A stretch of 64,000 nucleotides of DNA from Ancylobacter oerskovii (lineage in GTDB: Bacteria; Pseudomonadota; Alphaproteobacteria; Rhizobiales; Xanthobacteraceae), in contig NZ_JAHBGB010000033.1 of assembly GCF_018390555.1 (NCBI RefSeq), forward strand, positions 248,001 through 312,000. The letters are read 5' to 3'. Shown here one piece after another: positions 21,119 to 32,861 of this stretch. The notes beneath the pieces were generated by a model, which was not told the origin of the DNA, searched no databases, and saw only the letters and a list, made by a program, of their open reading frames with translations. A program made the translations under genes and the position numbers. Numbering within the stretch: the stretch's first letter is position 1; each line of letters opens with the position of its first letter.

Positions 21119-22734
21119 TGGCTGTCGTCAGCGCAAACCGGCTCGAGCTTCTGCAGATCGCCGATGCGGTCGCGCGCGAGAAGTCGATCGACCGGCACAT
21201 CGTCATCGCCGCCATGGAGGACGCGATCGCCAAGGCGGCGCGCTCCCGCTACGGCGCCGAGACCGACATCCATGCGGAGATCAATCCCCGCACCGGCGAG
21301 CTGCGCCTCGCCCGTCACCTTCTGGTGGTCGACCAGGTGGAGAACTACGCCACCGAGATCGACCTCGTCGGCGCCCGCCGGCTGAACCCGGCGGCGCAGG
21401 TGGGCGATTCCATCGCCGACACCCTGCCGCCCTTCGATTTCGGCCGCATCGCCGCCCAGTCGGCCAAGCAGGTCATCGTGCAGAAGGTGCGCGAGGCCGA
21501 GCGCGACCGGCAGTACGAGGAATTCAAGGACCGCATCGGCGAAGTCATCAACGGCGCGGTCAAGCGCGTCGAATACGGCAATGTCGTCGTCGATCTCGGC
21601 CGCGGCGAAGCCTCGCTGCGCCGCGACGAATTGCTGCCGCGCGAAGTCTTCAAGGTCGGCGACCGCATCCGCGCCTATGTCTATGACGTGCGCCGCGAGC
21701 CGCGCGGCCCGCAGATCTTCCTGTCGCGCACCCATCCGCAGTTCATGGCGAAGCTGTTCGCGCAGGAAGTGCCGGAGATCTATGACGGCATCGTCGAGAT
21801 CAAGGCGGTTGCCCGCGACCCCGGCTCGCGTGCCAAGATCGCCGTCACCTCGCGCGATACCTCGGTGGATCCGGTCGGCGCCTGCGTCGGCATGCGCGGC
21901 TCGCGCGTGCAGGCGGTGGTGAACGAGCTGCAGGGCGAGAAGATCGACATCATTCCGTGGTCGAACGACGTCGCCACCTTCATCGTCAACGCGCTGGCCC
22001 CGGCGGAAGTCGTCAAGGTGGTGCTGGACGAGGACCGCGAGCGTATTGAAGTCGTGGTCCCCGATGCCCAACTAAGCCTGGCCATCGGCCGCCGCGGCCA
22101 GAATGTCCGCCTCGCTTCCCAGCTCACCGGCTGGGACATCGACATCATGACCGAGGCGGAAGAGAGCGAGCGGCGCCAGAAGGAATTCGCCGAGCGCTCG
22201 AAGATCTTCGCCGAGGCGCTCGACCTCGACGAGATGATGGGCCAGCTGCTCGCCTCCGAAGGCTTCGCCTCCGTCGAGGAGCTCGCCTATGTGCCGATCT
22301 CCGAGCTCGCGAGCATCGAGGGCTTCGACGAGGACACGGCGCAGGAACTGCAGAACCGCGCGCAGAGCCATCTTGCGCAGGTCGAGGCCGAGATCGACGA
22401 GCGCCGCCGCGCGCTCGGCGTCGAGGACGAGCTGCGCGAGGTGCCGGGCGTGACCTCGCCGATGCTGGTGGCGTTCGGCGAGAACGACATCAAGACCGTC
22501 GAGGACCTCGCCGGCTGCGCCACCGACGACCTGGTGGGCTGGACCGAGCGCAAGGACGGCGAAACCGTCCGCATCGCCGGTGCACTGGAAGGCTTCCAGC
22601 TGTCCCGCGAGGAAGCCGAGGCGCTGATCATGCAGGCCCGCGTGAAGGCGGGCTGGATCTCGGCCGAGGAGCTCGCCGGCGCGGGCGACGAGGCCGAGGA
22701 GACCACCGAGGAGGACGCCGGCAGCGCGGCGTGA
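21118..22734 (+). CDS. nusA: Transcription termination/antitermination protein NusA
   Basis: RNA-polymerase-associated factor for pausing, termination and rRNA antitermination. The 538 residues contain the N-terminal polymerase-binding domain, an S1 domain ([17 protein letters not shown], about residues 143-200), two KH domains (KH1 near [13 protein letters not shown] and [12 protein letters not shown]2 near [15 protein letters not shown]) and two C-terminal helix-hairpin-helix repeats (about residues 360-520) with an acidic end. It overlaps rimP by one base. Confidence 0.97.
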   Translation: MAVVSANRLELLQIADAVAREKSIDRHIVIAAMEDAIAKAARSRYGAETDIHAEINPRTGELRLARHLLVVDQVENYATEIDLVGARRLNPAAQVGDSIADTLPPFDFGRIAAQSAKQVIVQKVREAERDRQYEEFKDRIGEVINGAVKRVEYGNVVVDLGRGEASLRRDELLPREVFKVGDRIRAYVYDVRREPRGPQIFLSRTHPQFMAKLFAQEVPEIYDGIVEIKAVARDPGSRAKIAVTSRDTSVDPVGACVGMRGSRVQAVVNELQGEKIDIIPWSNDVATFIVNALAPAEVVKVVLDEDRERIEVVVPDAQLSLAIGRRGQNVRLASQLTGWDIDIMTEAEESERRQKEFAERSKIFAEALDLDEMMGQLLASEGFASVEELAYVPISELASIEGFDEDTAQELQNRAQSHLAQVEAEIDERRRALGVEDELREVPGVTSPMLVAFGENDIKTVEDLAGCATDDLVGWTERKDGETVRIAGALEGFQLSREEAEALIMQARVKAGWISAEELAGAGDEAEETTEEDAGSAA

Positions 22735-22823
22735 GCCTTCGGGCTTTCCGTCCGGGCGCCAGCCCGGTGCGGGACGCTCCCGGCTTACCGCGCCGTCGAC
22801 GGCGAGCGGAGTAAGGCGCAGCG

Positions 22824-23501
22824 ATGCGGCAGGCGAGCGAACAGGCCGGGGAGCACGGGCTCCCCGCCGGCGGCGGCGAGCCGGAGGAGACCGATGCCGG
22901 TCCCACCGAGGCGCGCCGTGCGCTCACGCGCCTGTGCCTGGCCGGCCGCACCGTGCGGCCGGTGGGCGAGATGCTCCGCTTCGTGGTGGCGCCGGACGGG
23001 CGGGTGGTCCCCGACCTGGCCGGCAAACTGCCCGGGCGCGGCGCCTGGGTCGGGGCGACCCGCGCCGAGCTGGAGCTGGCACTGAAGAAAAAGGCCTTCG
23101 GCCGCGCCTTTCGCGGCAAGGGCCGGGCGGAGGCCGGCTTGATCGAGCTGGTCGACGCCCTGCTCGAGAAAGACGTGCTCGGTGCCCTCGGCTTCGCCAA
23201 CAAGGCGGGCCAGCTGGTGACCGGCACGACCAAGGTGGCGGAGGCGCTCACGGGCGGCGCCGCCATTCTCGTCCACGCCAGTGACGCGGCGCGCGACGGG
23301 GTCGCCAAGCTCGATGCGCTCGCCCGGCGCGTCGGCGAGGCGGAAGGTAAGGAAATAGCCTTCGTTAACTCTTTGTCAGGCGTGCAATTGGACTTGGCGT
23401 TGGGCAGGGCAAATGTGGTACATGCTGCGCTGCTCGCCCATCCGACGAGCGCAGGGTTTCTTGCGCGCGTGAGAAGGCTCGAGAGCTGGCGCGCTGGATA
23501 A
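22824..23501 (+). CDS. RNA-binding protein: YlxR domain fused to an L7Ae-like domain
   Basis: The 225-residue protein joins two RNA-binding folds. Residues ~30-95 are the YlxR (DUF448) domain, with [36 protein letters not shown] and KAFGRAF. Residues ~110-200 resemble L7Ae/YlxQ proteins ([17 protein letters not shown]). In many Gram-positive bacteria these are two adjacent genes in the nusA-infB interval; here they form one protein. It sits 89 bp after nusA and 64 bp before infB. The exact role in translation or RNA metabolism is not settled. Confidence 0.9.
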   Translation: MRQASEQAGEHGLPAGGGEPEETDAGPTEARRALTRLCLAGRTVRPVGEMLRFVVAPDGRVVPDLAGKLPGRGAWVGATRAELELALKKKAFGRAFRGKGRAEAGLIELVDALLEKDVLGALGFANKAGQLVTGTTKVAEALTGGAAILVHASDAARDGVAKLDALARRVGEAEGKEIAFVNSLSGVQLDLALGRANVVHAALLAHPTSAGFLARVRRLESWRAG

Positions 23502-23565
23502 GCGAAGCCGGCGCACAGATGTGAGGCATCCCGCAAGGGGCTGGATGCTCAGGAACGGATACCGA

Positions 23566-26364
23566 ATGACCGATACGAAGAACCCCGGCGAGAAGACGAT
23601 GGGCGTTGGACAGGGCAAGACCCTGACGCTCAAGAGGCCTGTCGAGCAGGGCGTCGTTCGCCAGAGCTTCAGCCATGGCCGCTCCAAGTCGGTGGTGGTC
23701 GAGAAGGTGAAGCGGCGCGTGATCGGTCCGGGCGACAAGCCCGAGGCACCGTCCGCGCCCGCCGCTCCGGCTGCCGCACCTGCCGCCCCGGCCCAGTCGG
23801 CCGCGCCGCGCCCTGCGCAGGCGCCCCAGGCCGCTCGCCCGGCGCAGCCCGCTCCGCAGAGCGCCCGTCCCGCCGCGCCGGCGCAGCAGCCGCAGCGCCC
23901 GCCGGTGCAGGGCCGCACCCAGCCGGCTCCCGGTTCCAACTATTCCGGCCCGCGCCCGGGCCCCGTGGGCACCCGCCCCGGCGGCGTCGTGCTGCGCTCG
24001 CTGACCGAGGAGGAGGCCCGCGCCCGCGCCGCCGCCCTTCAGGACGCACGCGTGCGCGAAGTCGAGGAGCGCAAGCGCGCCGAGGAAGAGGCTCGCCGCC
24101 GCGCCGAGCGCGAGGCCCGCGAAAAGGTCGAGCGCGAGGCCGCCGAGGCCCGCAAGCGCGAGGAAGAGGCGCGCCGCGCCTTCGAGGAAGAGGCCAAGCG
24201 CAAGTCCGAGCAGGAGGCGCGCAAGCGCTTCGGCGAGGAGAATGCCGCGCAGCCGGCTGCGGCCGCCGCGCCCCGCGCCGCGACCCCGGCGGCTGCCACG
24301 CCGTCCGCTCCGGCCGCCGCCCCCGGCGCGCCGCGGGTGGCGACGCCGCGCAACAATGCGGCGATGGATTCCGAGGATGACGACCGCCGTCCCGCCCGCC
24401 GCGGCCCCGGCGGCGCCCCCGTGCGTCCGGCGGTTCCCGCCAAGCCGGCGCGGCCTGCCGCCGGTGCCGAGAAGAATCGCGGCCGCCTCACCCTGGTGAC
24501 GGCGCAGTCCGGCGACGAGGAGCGCCAGCGCTCGGTCGCCTCCTTCCGCCGCCGCACCCAGCGCATGAGCGGCCACCGCCATGTCGAGACCAAGGAAAAG
24601 ATCTCCCGCGAGGTCACGGTCCCGGAGACGATTTCCATTCAGGAACTCGCCAACCGCATGGCCGAGCGCGCGGTCGACGTCATCCGCCTGCTGATGAAGC
24701 AGGGCCAGATGGTGAAGATCACCGACGTGATCGACGCCGACACCGCCCAGCTCATCGCCGAGGAACTCGGCCACACCGTGCGCCGCGTCGCGGAATCGGA
24801 CGTCGAGGAAGGCCTGTTCGACACGCCGGACGCGCCGGAGAACCTGCTGTCGCGCCCGCCGGTCGTGACCATCATGGGCCATGTCGACCACGGCAAGACC
24901 TCGCTGCTCGACGCGCTGCGCTCGGCCAATGTCGTCTCCGGCGAGGCCGGCGGCATCACCCAGCACATCGGCGCCTATCAGGTGACCTCGCCGCTCGGCG
25001 GCAAGATCACCTTCATCGACACGCCCGGCCACGCCGCGTTCACCGCCATGCGCGCCCGCGGCGCCAAGGTGACGGACATCGTGGTGCTGGTGGTGGCGGC
25101 CGATGACGGCGTCATGCCGCAGACGGTGGAAGCCATCAACCACGCCCGCGCCGCCAAGGTGCCGCTGATCGTGGCGATCAACAAGATCGACAAGCCCGAC
25201 GCCAAGCCCGAGCGCGTGCGCTCCGAGCTGCTGCAATACGAGGTGCAGGTCGAAAGCATGGGCGGCGATACGCTCGAGGTGGAAGTGTCGGCCAAGGCCC
25301 ACACCAATCTCGACAAGCTGCTCGAGGCGATCAGCCTGCAGGCGGAAGTGCTCGACCTCAAGGCGAACCCCGACCGCGAGGCCGAGGGCACCGTCATCGA
25401 GGCCAAGCTCGATCGCGGCCGCGGCCCGGTGGCTACCGTGCTGGTCCAGCGCGGCACGCTGCATGTCGGCGACATCGTGGTGGCCGGCGCCGAGATGGGC
25501 CGCGTGCGCGCGCTCATTTCGGACAAGGGCAGCCAGCTCGGCTCGGCCGAGCCGTCCATGCCGGTCGAGGTGCTCGGCTTCAACGGGACCCCGGAGGCGG
25601 GCGACCGCCTCGCGGTGGTGGAGAGCGAAGCCCGCGCCCGCGAGATCACCGACTACCGCAAGAACCAGAAGCGCGAGAAGGCGGCGGCGCGTTCCGCCAC
25701 CGTCCGCGGCTCGCTGGAACAGATGATGAGCCAGGCGAAGACGGCGGGCCGCAAGGAATTCCCGCTGATCGTCAAGGGCGACGTGTCCGGTTCGGTGGAA
25801 GCGATCATCGCCTCGCTGGAGAAGCTCGGCACCGACGAGGTGCAGGCCCGCATCATCCACTCCGGCGCCGGCGGCGTGAACGAGAGCGACGTCACGCTGG
25901 CGGAAACCGCCGGCGCGGTGATCATCGCCTTCAACGTGCGCGCCAACAAGGAAGCCCGCGAGGCGGCCGAGCGTGCCGGCATCGAGATCCGCTACTACAA
26001 CATCATCTACGACCTCGTGGATGACGTGAAGGCGGCGATGGGCGGCCTGCTGGCGCCGGTGAACCGCGAGACCATGCTCGGCAACGCGCAGATCCTCGAG
26101 ATCTTCAACGTCTCGAAGGTCGGCAAGGTCGCCGGCTGCCGCGTCACCGACGGCACCGTCGAGCGCGGCCAGCATGTCCGCCTCATCCGCGACAACGTCG
26201 TCATCCACGAAGGCAAGCTCGCCACGCTCAACCGCTTCAAGGACGCGGTCAACGTGGTGCAGGCCGGCCAGGAATGCGGCATGTCCTTCGAGAACTACCA
26301 GGACATGCGCGCCGGCGACGTCATCGAATGCTACCGCGTCGAGGTGGTCCAGCGCACGCTGTGA
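23566..26364 (+). CDS. infB: Translation initiation factor IF-2
   Basis: GTPase that brings initiator tRNA to the 30S subunit. The 932-residue protein has a long low-complexity N-terminus (residues ~50-320; Ala/Pro-rich, then an Arg/Glu-rich coiled coil, then a second Ala/Pro stretch), an IF2_N module ([24 protein letters not shown]) and the GTPase with G1 [10 protein letters not shown]3 DTPGHAAF and G4 NKID. The C-terminal domains II-IV follow. I use the ATG at 23566 ([12 protein letters not shown]), preceded by AGGAAC; a GTG at 23521 opens the frame earlier. Confidence 0.97.
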   Translation: MTDTKNPGEKTMGVGQGKTLTLKRPVEQGVVRQSFSHGRSKSVVVEKVKRRVIGPGDKPEAPSAPAAPAAAPAAPAQSAAPRPAQAPQAARPAQPAPQSARPAAPAQQPQRPPVQGRTQPAPGSNYSGPRPGPVGTRPGGVVLRSLTEEEARARAAALQDARVREVEERKRAEEEARRRAEREAREKVEREAAEARKREEEARRAFEEEAKRKSEQEARKRFGEENAAQPAAAAAPRAATPAAATPSAPAAAPGAPRVATPRNNAAMDSEDDDRRPARRGPGGAPVRPAVPAKPARPAAGAEKNRGRLTLVTAQSGDEERQRSVASFRRRTQRMSGHRHVETKEKISREVTVPETISIQELANRMAERAVDVIRLLMKQGQMVKITDVIDADTAQLIAEELGHTVRRVAESDVEEGLFDTPDAPENLLSRPPVVTIMGHVDHGKTSLLDALRSANVVSGEAGGITQHIGAYQVTSPLGGKITFIDTPGHAAFTAMRARGAKVTDIVVLVVAADDGVMPQTVEAINHARAAKVPLIVAINKIDKPDAKPERVRSELLQYEVQVESMGGDTLEVEVSAKAHTNLDKLLEAISLQAEVLDLKANPDREAEGTVIEAKLDRGRGPVATVLVQRGTLHVGDIVVAGAEMGRVRALISDKGSQLGSAEPSMPVEVLGFNGTPEAGDRLAVVESEARAREITDYRKNQKREKAAARSATVRGSLEQMMSQAKTAGRKEFPLIVKGDVSGSVEAIIASLEKLGTDEVQARIIHSGAGGVNESDVTLAETAGAVIIAFNVRANKEAREAAERAGIEIRYYNIIYDLVDDVKAAMGGLLAPVNRETMLGNAQILEIFNVSKVGKVAGCRVTDGTVERGQHVRLIRDNVVIHEGKLATLNRFKDAVNVVQAGQECGMSFENYQDMRAGDVIECYRVEVVQRTL

Positions 26365-26380
26365 TGCCCGCCTGATGCGG

Positions 26381-26452
26381 CACGGCCGGACGGTTCTCCG
26401 CCCGGCCGTGTGAAGATTCCGCGGGAGCCGGACGGTCCAAATCCGTCGGCTC
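26381..26452 (+). other. Two GC-rich hairpins between infB and rbfA
   Basis: CACGGCCGG/CCGGCCGTG (26381-26410) and GAGCCGGACGG/CCGTCGGCTC (26425-26452) form adjacent stem-loops. Neither has a T-run, so they look more like RNA-processing or mRNA-stability elements than intrinsic terminators. The genes on both sides share direction and operon context. Confidence 0.5.
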
Positions 26453-26513
26453 CGGTCGAAGCCGTCCCGCCAGCCGGCACAGCCGGGGCGGGCGTTTGGG
26501 ACTGTTGAACGCC

Positions 26514-26948
26514 ATGAAGACCAAAGCGAGCTCGGGCAATGGCCCGAGCCAGCGCCAGCTGCGCGTCGGCGAGCTGGTGCGCCACGCCCTGTCCGACATC
26601 CTGTCGCGCGGCGACCTGCCCGATCCGGCCTTGTCGCGCGTGCTCATCACCGTGCCGGAGGTGCGGATGAGCCCGGACCTCAAGATCGCCACCTGCTTCG
26701 TCATGCCGCTCGGCGGCAAGGACACCAAGGCGACGATCGACGCGCTGGCGACCAATGCCAAGCCGCTGCGCGGCGAGATCGCCCGCCGGGTGGAGCTGAA
26801 ATACGTGCCGGAGCTGCGCTTCCGCATCGACACCTCCTTCGAGGAAGGCGCGCGCATCGACGCGCTGCTGCGCTCGCCGGATGTGGCGCGCGATCTCGAC
26901 CATCCCGGCGACCAGAACGACAACGACACCAACGAGGACGAGGCATGA
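26514..26948 (+). CDS. rbfA: 30S ribosome-binding factor A
   Basis: Cold-adaptation and 16S-processing factor that binds the 30S subunit. The 144-residue protein contains [17 protein letters not shown] at the start, the KH-like core with [19 protein letters not shown], and [21 protein letters not shown] near the end, followed by an acidic tail. The ATG at 26514 ([10 protein letters not shown]) matches family N-termini better than the TTG at 26496. Its stop overlaps the truB start in an ATGA. Confidence 0.95.
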   Translation: MKTKASSGNGPSQRQLRVGELVRHALSDILSRGDLPDPALSRVLITVPEVRMSPDLKIATCFVMPLGGKDTKATIDALATNAKPLRGEIARRVELKYVPELRFRIDTSFEEGARIDALLRSPDVARDLDHPGDQNDNDTNEDEA

Positions 26949-28018
26949 GCGCCCCGATCAGCGAGGCCGCCCTGGCCACGGACAACGCCACCACCGAGTC
27001 GGTCGCCATCGAGCCGGCAATGGGCGACGCCACGCTCTCCCCCGCCACCGAGGCCGGCACGCGGCCGCCGAAGAAGGATCGCCGCGAACGTCCCGCCCGT
27101 CGCCCGAAGAAGGACGTCGACGGCTGGATCCTGCTCGACAAGCCGGTGGGGATGACCTCGACCCAGGCGGTCGGGGCGGTGAAGTGGCTGTTCCAGGCCA
27201 AGAAGGCCGGCCATGCCGGCACGCTGGACCCGCTCGCCTCCGGCTGCCTGCCCATCGCGCTCGGCGAGGCCACCAAGACGGTGCCGTTCGTCATGGACGG
27301 GCGCAAGGTCTATCGCTTCACCGTGCGCTGGGGCATCGAGACCGATACCGACGACAGCGAGGGCAAGGCGGTCGCGCATTCCGACGCCCGCCCAGACCGC
27401 GAGGCCATCCTCGCCATCCTGCCGGCGTTCCGCGGCGAGATCGAGCAGGTGCCGCCCGCCTTCTCGGCGCTGAAGATCAATGGCGAGCGGGCCTATGACC
27501 TCGCCCGCGACGGCATCGCCGTGGAGCTGGCCGCCCGCACGGTCGAGATCCACCGGCTCGACCTCGTCGACATGCCGGACGCCGATCATGCGGTGTTCGA
27601 GGCCGAATGCGGCAAGGGCACCTATGTGCGCTCGCTCGCCCGCGATTTCGGGCGCACGCTCGGCACGCTCGGCCACATCACCGCGCTCCGGCGCAGCGTG
27701 GTCGGTACCTTCGCCGAGGCGGAACTCATCCCGCTCGACGATCTGCGCGCGATGCACGCGGACAATGGCGAGACCCCGCCCTTCGCGGCGCTGCGGCCGG
27801 TGGAGATCGGCCTCGACAGCCTGCCCTCGCTGCGGGTGAGCCCGGCGGATGCGGCGCGCCTGGCGCGCGGCCAGTCGATCATCCTGCGCGGGCGCGACGC
27901 GCCGATCCTCGAAGGCCCGGTCGCCATTACCGCCGGCGGCCGGCTGGTGGCGCTCGGCGAGGCCGAAGGCGCGGAAATCTTCCCGCGCCGCATCTTCCAC
28001 GCCAACCCGGCGAACTGA
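26945..28018 (+). CDS. truB: tRNA pseudouridine(55) synthase
   Basis: Forms the pseudouridine of the T-loop of all elongator tRNAs. The catalytic Asp is in [33 protein letters not shown] and [15 protein letters not shown] segments ([16 protein letters not shown]) follow. The catalytic domain starts at about residue 58 ([15 protein letters not shown]). The preceding ~57 residues are a polar extension not seen in E. coli TruB. The start is fixed by the ATGA overlap with rbfA; a later start cannot be excluded. Confidence 0.95.
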   Translation: MSAPISEAALATDNATTESVAIEPAMGDATLSPATEAGTRPPKKDRRERPARRPKKDVDGWILLDKPVGMTSTQAVGAVKWLFQAKKAGHAGTLDPLASGCLPIALGEATKTVPFVMDGRKVYRFTVRWGIETDTDDSEGKAVAHSDARPDREAILAILPAFRGEIEQVPPAFSALKINGERAYDLARDGIAVELAARTVEIHRLDLVDMPDADHAVFEAECGKGTYVRSLARDFGRTLGTLGHITALRRSVVGTFAEAELIPLDDLRAMHADNGETPPFAALRPVEIGLDSLPSLRVSPADAARLARGQSIILRGRDAPILEGPVAITAGGRLVALGEAEGAEIFPRRIFHANPAN

Positions 28019-28233
28019 GGCCGGGAGGGCGTCGCCCGCCACGAAGATGCGGCTGGCGTTGCGGGCGTTTTCGTGTATGTTGCGCCCGCGCCGCGGACCG
28101 TGAGGTTCGCGCGAACCCTTCGCTTTTCGACCGTGCTGGACGACATCCCGGCCCGGCCGAGCCGCGAGGCCGGCGCGCCCGCAATATGCAGGCCGCCTTA
28201 TCGAAACTACCGAAAAACCGGAAAGGATATCCG

Positions 28234-28503
28234 ATGTCGATCACGCCGGAGCGCAAGCAGGCGCTCATCACCGAATATGCCACCAAGCCGGGTGATACCG
28301 GTTCGGCGGAAGTGCAGGTTGCGATCCTCACCGAGCGCATCACCAACCTGACCGGCCACTTCAAGTCCCACGCCAAGGACAACCATTCCCGGCGCGGCCT
28401 CCTGAAGCTGGTCTCCCAGCGCCGCGGTCTCCTCGACTATCTCAAGAAGACCGAGGAAGCCCGCTACAAGTCGCTGATCCAGCGCCTCGGCATCCGCCGC
28501 TGA
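28234..28503 (+). CDS. rpsO: 30S ribosomal protein S15
   Basis: Primary 16S-binding protein of the platform. The 89 residues are exactly the usual length, with [11 protein letters not shown] at the start and [25 protein letters not shown] in the RNA-binding helices. GAAAGGATATCCG precedes the ATG. The 215 bp between truB and this gene hold no other gene; a promoter there is likely but I could not find a convincing one. Confidence 0.97.
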   Translation: MSITPERKQALITEYATKPGDTGSAEVQVAILTERITNLTGHFKSHAKDNHSRRGLLKLVSQRRGLLDYLKKTEEARYKSLIQRLGIRR

Positions 28504-28511
28504 CGTTTCGC

Positions 28512-28541
28512 CGAGGCTCGCACCTGCCGGTGCGGGCCTCG
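28512..28541 (+). terminator. Hairpin after rpsO
   Basis: CGAGGCTCGCAC and GTGCGGGCCTCG pair with one bulge across a six-base loop, 8 bp after the rpsO stop. No T-run follows, so it may be a partial terminator or an RNA-end stabiliser between rpsO and pnp. Confidence 0.5.
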
Positions 28542-28668
28542 TGCGCTATCTGGACGGCGCGCGTGGATGGTCCGCGCCGCCGCCTCATCAAGCCCGGAGC
28601 CTGACGAACGGGTTTCGGAGAACGCAAGAGCGGCGGGCATGGGGCGCGCCGCATCCGACAGAAGCGGC

Positions 28669-28744
28669 GGCCATGGCAGGATCGCCGGAGGCTTTTCCCG
28701 GGGGCTCCCGGAGCGAGGAACCTCCCGCCGTCTTGCTCATGGCC
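28669..28744 (+). promoter_or_regulatory. Long imperfect hairpin in the pnp leader
   Basis: GGCCATG near 28669 pairs with CATGGCC at 28738-28744, and the pairing continues imperfectly inward (GGCAGGATCGCCGGAGG against CCTCCCGCCGTCTTGC). A small inner hairpin (CCGGG/CCCGG) closes it. It ends 25 bp before the pnp start. In E. coli a similarly placed duplex is cut by RNase III and then degraded by PNPase for autoregulation; the same use here is inference. Confidence 0.5.
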
Positions 28745-28769
28745 CCTCTTCGGAAAGCCAGAGACAGAC

Positions 28770-30923
<2,154 letters not shown>

Positions 30924-30950
30924 GTTCGGCCGCCCATCGCATCCAACGAG

Positions 30951-30976
30951 CGGGGCGCCTTCGGGCGCCCCGTTTT
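30951..30976 (+). terminator. Intrinsic terminator of the rimP-pnp operon
   Basis: A 9-bp stem CGGGGCGCC/GGCGCCCCG closed by a TTCG tetraloop, followed by TTTT, 27 bp after the pnp stop. The form is textbook, and it separates pnp from the convergent asparaginase gene. Confidence 0.9.
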
Positions 30977-30992
30977 CGTTTGCGCCCCGCGA

Positions 30993-31994
30993 TCACCCGA
31001 AGGCCGCGAACAGCTCCGCGATGTTTTCGCGCGACAGCCCGGCGGCAAGCGCCAGCACCAGCGCCAGCCGCGCCTTCAGCGCCGACAGAAGCCCGGCCGG
31101 AATCACGCCCCGGGCGATGAGGTCGATCTCCGAGCCCGGATAGCCATAGGTGCTCTCGAACACCGGGCCGCCAAGCGTCCGGCTGGCCAGCACCACCGGA
31201 ATCCGCGCCGCCAGCTCTCCCACCGCCTCCGCCATCACGCCCGGCACATGGCCGGCGCCGGCACCTTCGATCACCGCGCCGGCATAGCCGAGCCCGGGAA
31301 GCACCGGCAGCAGCCGCCCATCGTCACCCATGCCGATCTTCACCAGCGCCACCGGCGGCAACTCGCCGGGACCGGGCAGCAGCACCGGCAGCGCCGGCGG
31401 TGCGACACGCGCGAAGACGCGCACCCGCCCTTCCGCCACCAGCCCGAGCGGGCCGCCATGCGCCGAGACGAAGGCGGATGTCAGTGCGGTATGCGCCTTG
31501 CGCACGAACCGCGCGGCATGGATCTCGTCGTTCAGCACCACCAGCGTGCCGAGGCCGCGCGCCTGCGGGCTCGCCGCGACGAGGGCAGCCGCGAGCAGGT
31601 TCGCCGGCCCGTCGGCGCCCGGCTGCTGCGGCCCGCGCATGGCGCCGACCACCACCACCGGCCGCGCGTCGCGGACCATCAGGTCCAGCGCGAAGGCGGT
31701 CTCCTCGATGGTGTCGGTGCCCTGGATGACGATCGCCCCGTCATACCCTTCCGCGAAGGCGGCGTGGATCTCGGCGGCGACCTGGACGATGTTGGCAAGT
31801 GTCAGCGAGGCGCTGCCGAGCCGGAACGGCGAGCGCGCCGTGATCTCGGCCACGGCGGCCAGTTCCGGCACCGCGGCCACCAGGTCGCCGGCGCCGAGCG
31901 TCGGGGCGATGCCGCCGCCGGTGGCGGCGGTCATGGTGATGGTGCCGCCCAGCGACAGGGCAAGGAGGCGGGGAGGTCTGACGGTACCGGCCAT
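30993..31994 (-). CDS. Asparaginase-family protein
   Basis: A 333-residue homologue of type I/II bacterial L-asparaginases. The first catalytic Thr is in SLGGTITM, and the second Thr with its Asp in IQGTDTIEETAF; both match the family. There is no signal peptide, so it is cytosolic. GGAG lies 6 nt before the ATG. It starts 90 bp downstream of the SDR gene on the same strand and may be read through from the transporter operon. Activity on asparagine is not certain, since this fold also covers glutaminases and amidases with other substrates. Confidence 0.88.
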   Translation of the reverse strand: MAGTVRPPRLLALSLGGTITMTAATGGGIAPTLGAGDLVAAVPELAAVAEITARSPFRLGSASLTLANIVQVAAEIHAAFAEGYDGAIVIQGTDTIEETAFALDLMVRDARPVVVVGAMRGPQQPGADGPANLLAAALVAASPQARGLGTLVVLNDEIHAARFVRKAHTALTSAFVSAHGGPLGLVAEGRVRVFARVAPPALPVLLPGPGELPPVALVKIGMGDDGRLLPVLPGLGYAGAVIEGAGAGHVPGVMAEAVGELAARIPVVLASRTLGGPVFESTYGYPGSEIDLIARGVIPAGLLSALKARLALVLALAAGLSRENIAELFAAFG

Positions 31995-32084
31995 GACGTC
32001 TCCGGGGAGTGCGGGAGGGTTCCTCTATAGCCCGCGCCGGTCCGCTTGTCGCTCGGCGCCACCCGGGCACCCCCATGCCGCCGC

Positions 32085-32861
32085 TCACATATAGGCGCCG
32101 CCATTGACGTGCAGCGTCTGGCCGGTGACGTAGCGGGCGGCCGGGCCGGCGAGGAAGCGTACCATCGCCGCCACCTCCTCCGGCAAGCCGCGCCGTCCGA
32201 GGAGATTGGCGGTCGCCCCGTGGTGATGCGGCCGGTGGCCGCCCTCGCGCACCGTCTCGATCAGCCCGGGCGAGACCAGGTTCACCGTGATGCCGGCCTC
32301 CGCCATCTCATGGGCGAGGGCGCGGGTCAGGCCGTCGAGGCCGGCCTTGGCCGCCACCACATGGGCGCGGTTGCGCGCGCCGATATAGGCGGTGAGCCCG
32401 CCAATATTGACGATCGCCGCCGCGCCGGAGCGCGAGAGCGGCTCCAGCGCCGCCTTCGCCATCAGGAACGGGGCATCGAGCGACAGCGCCATCACCTCGC
32501 GCCATTGGCCATAGGTGAGATCGGCGAGCGGCGCCTCGTCACGCACCGCCGCGTTGTTGACGAGGATATCGAGCCGGCCGAAGGCCTGCATGCCGGCCTC
32601 GACCATCGCCGCCGCCTCTTCCGGCTGCGTGACGTCGCCGAGCACGCCGAGCGCCCGCCCGCCGGCCGCCGCGATGGCCTCGACGACGGCATCCACCGCC
32701 GCGCGGTCCCGCCGCCCGGCCACCACCACCGCCGCACCGCCCTCGGCGAGGGCGAGCGCGATGGCGCGGCCGATATTGCGCGAGCCGCCGGTGACGAGGG
32801 CGACACGCCCGGCAAGTTCCCGGCCGGCAAAAGCAAAGGCCTCCGGCACGAGGGCGCTCAT
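32085..32861 (-). CDS. SDR-fold protein lacking the catalytic Asn-Ser-Tyr
   Basis: A 258-residue classical short-chain dehydrogenase by fold: cofactor loop TGGSRNIGRA (residues 24-33), NNAA (102-105) and the C-terminal TGQTLHVNGG. Aligned by eye with E. coli FabG, the tetrad is mostly gone: the Asn position is Ser127 (MALSLDAPF), the Ser position is Gly155 (VNIGGL) and the Tyr position is Val168; only Lys172 remains (RAHVVAAK). His167 lies next to the Tyr position. It may bind NAD(P) and do different chemistry, or be non-catalytic. Its ATG overlaps the mmgE1 stop, so it belongs to the same translation-coupled operon. Confidence 0.85.
   Translation of the reverse strand: MSALVPEAFAFAGRELAGRVALVTGGSRNIGRAIALALAEGGAAVVVAGRRDRAAVDAVVEAIAAAGGRALGVLGDVTQPEEAAAMVEAGMQAFGRLDILVNNAAVRDEAPLADLTYGQWREVMALSLDAPFLMAKAALEPLSRSGAAAIVNIGGLTAYIGARNRAHVVAAKAGLDGLTRALAHEMAEAGITVNLVSPGLIETVREGGHRPHHHGATANLLGRRGLPEEVAAMVRFLAGPAARYVTGQTLHVNGGAYM

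Noticed and set aside
28040-28080. A possible promoter for rpsO (CTGGCG, 17 bp, TATGTT)
   Set aside because: The -35 matches the consensus at only three positions, so it is not strong enough to list.
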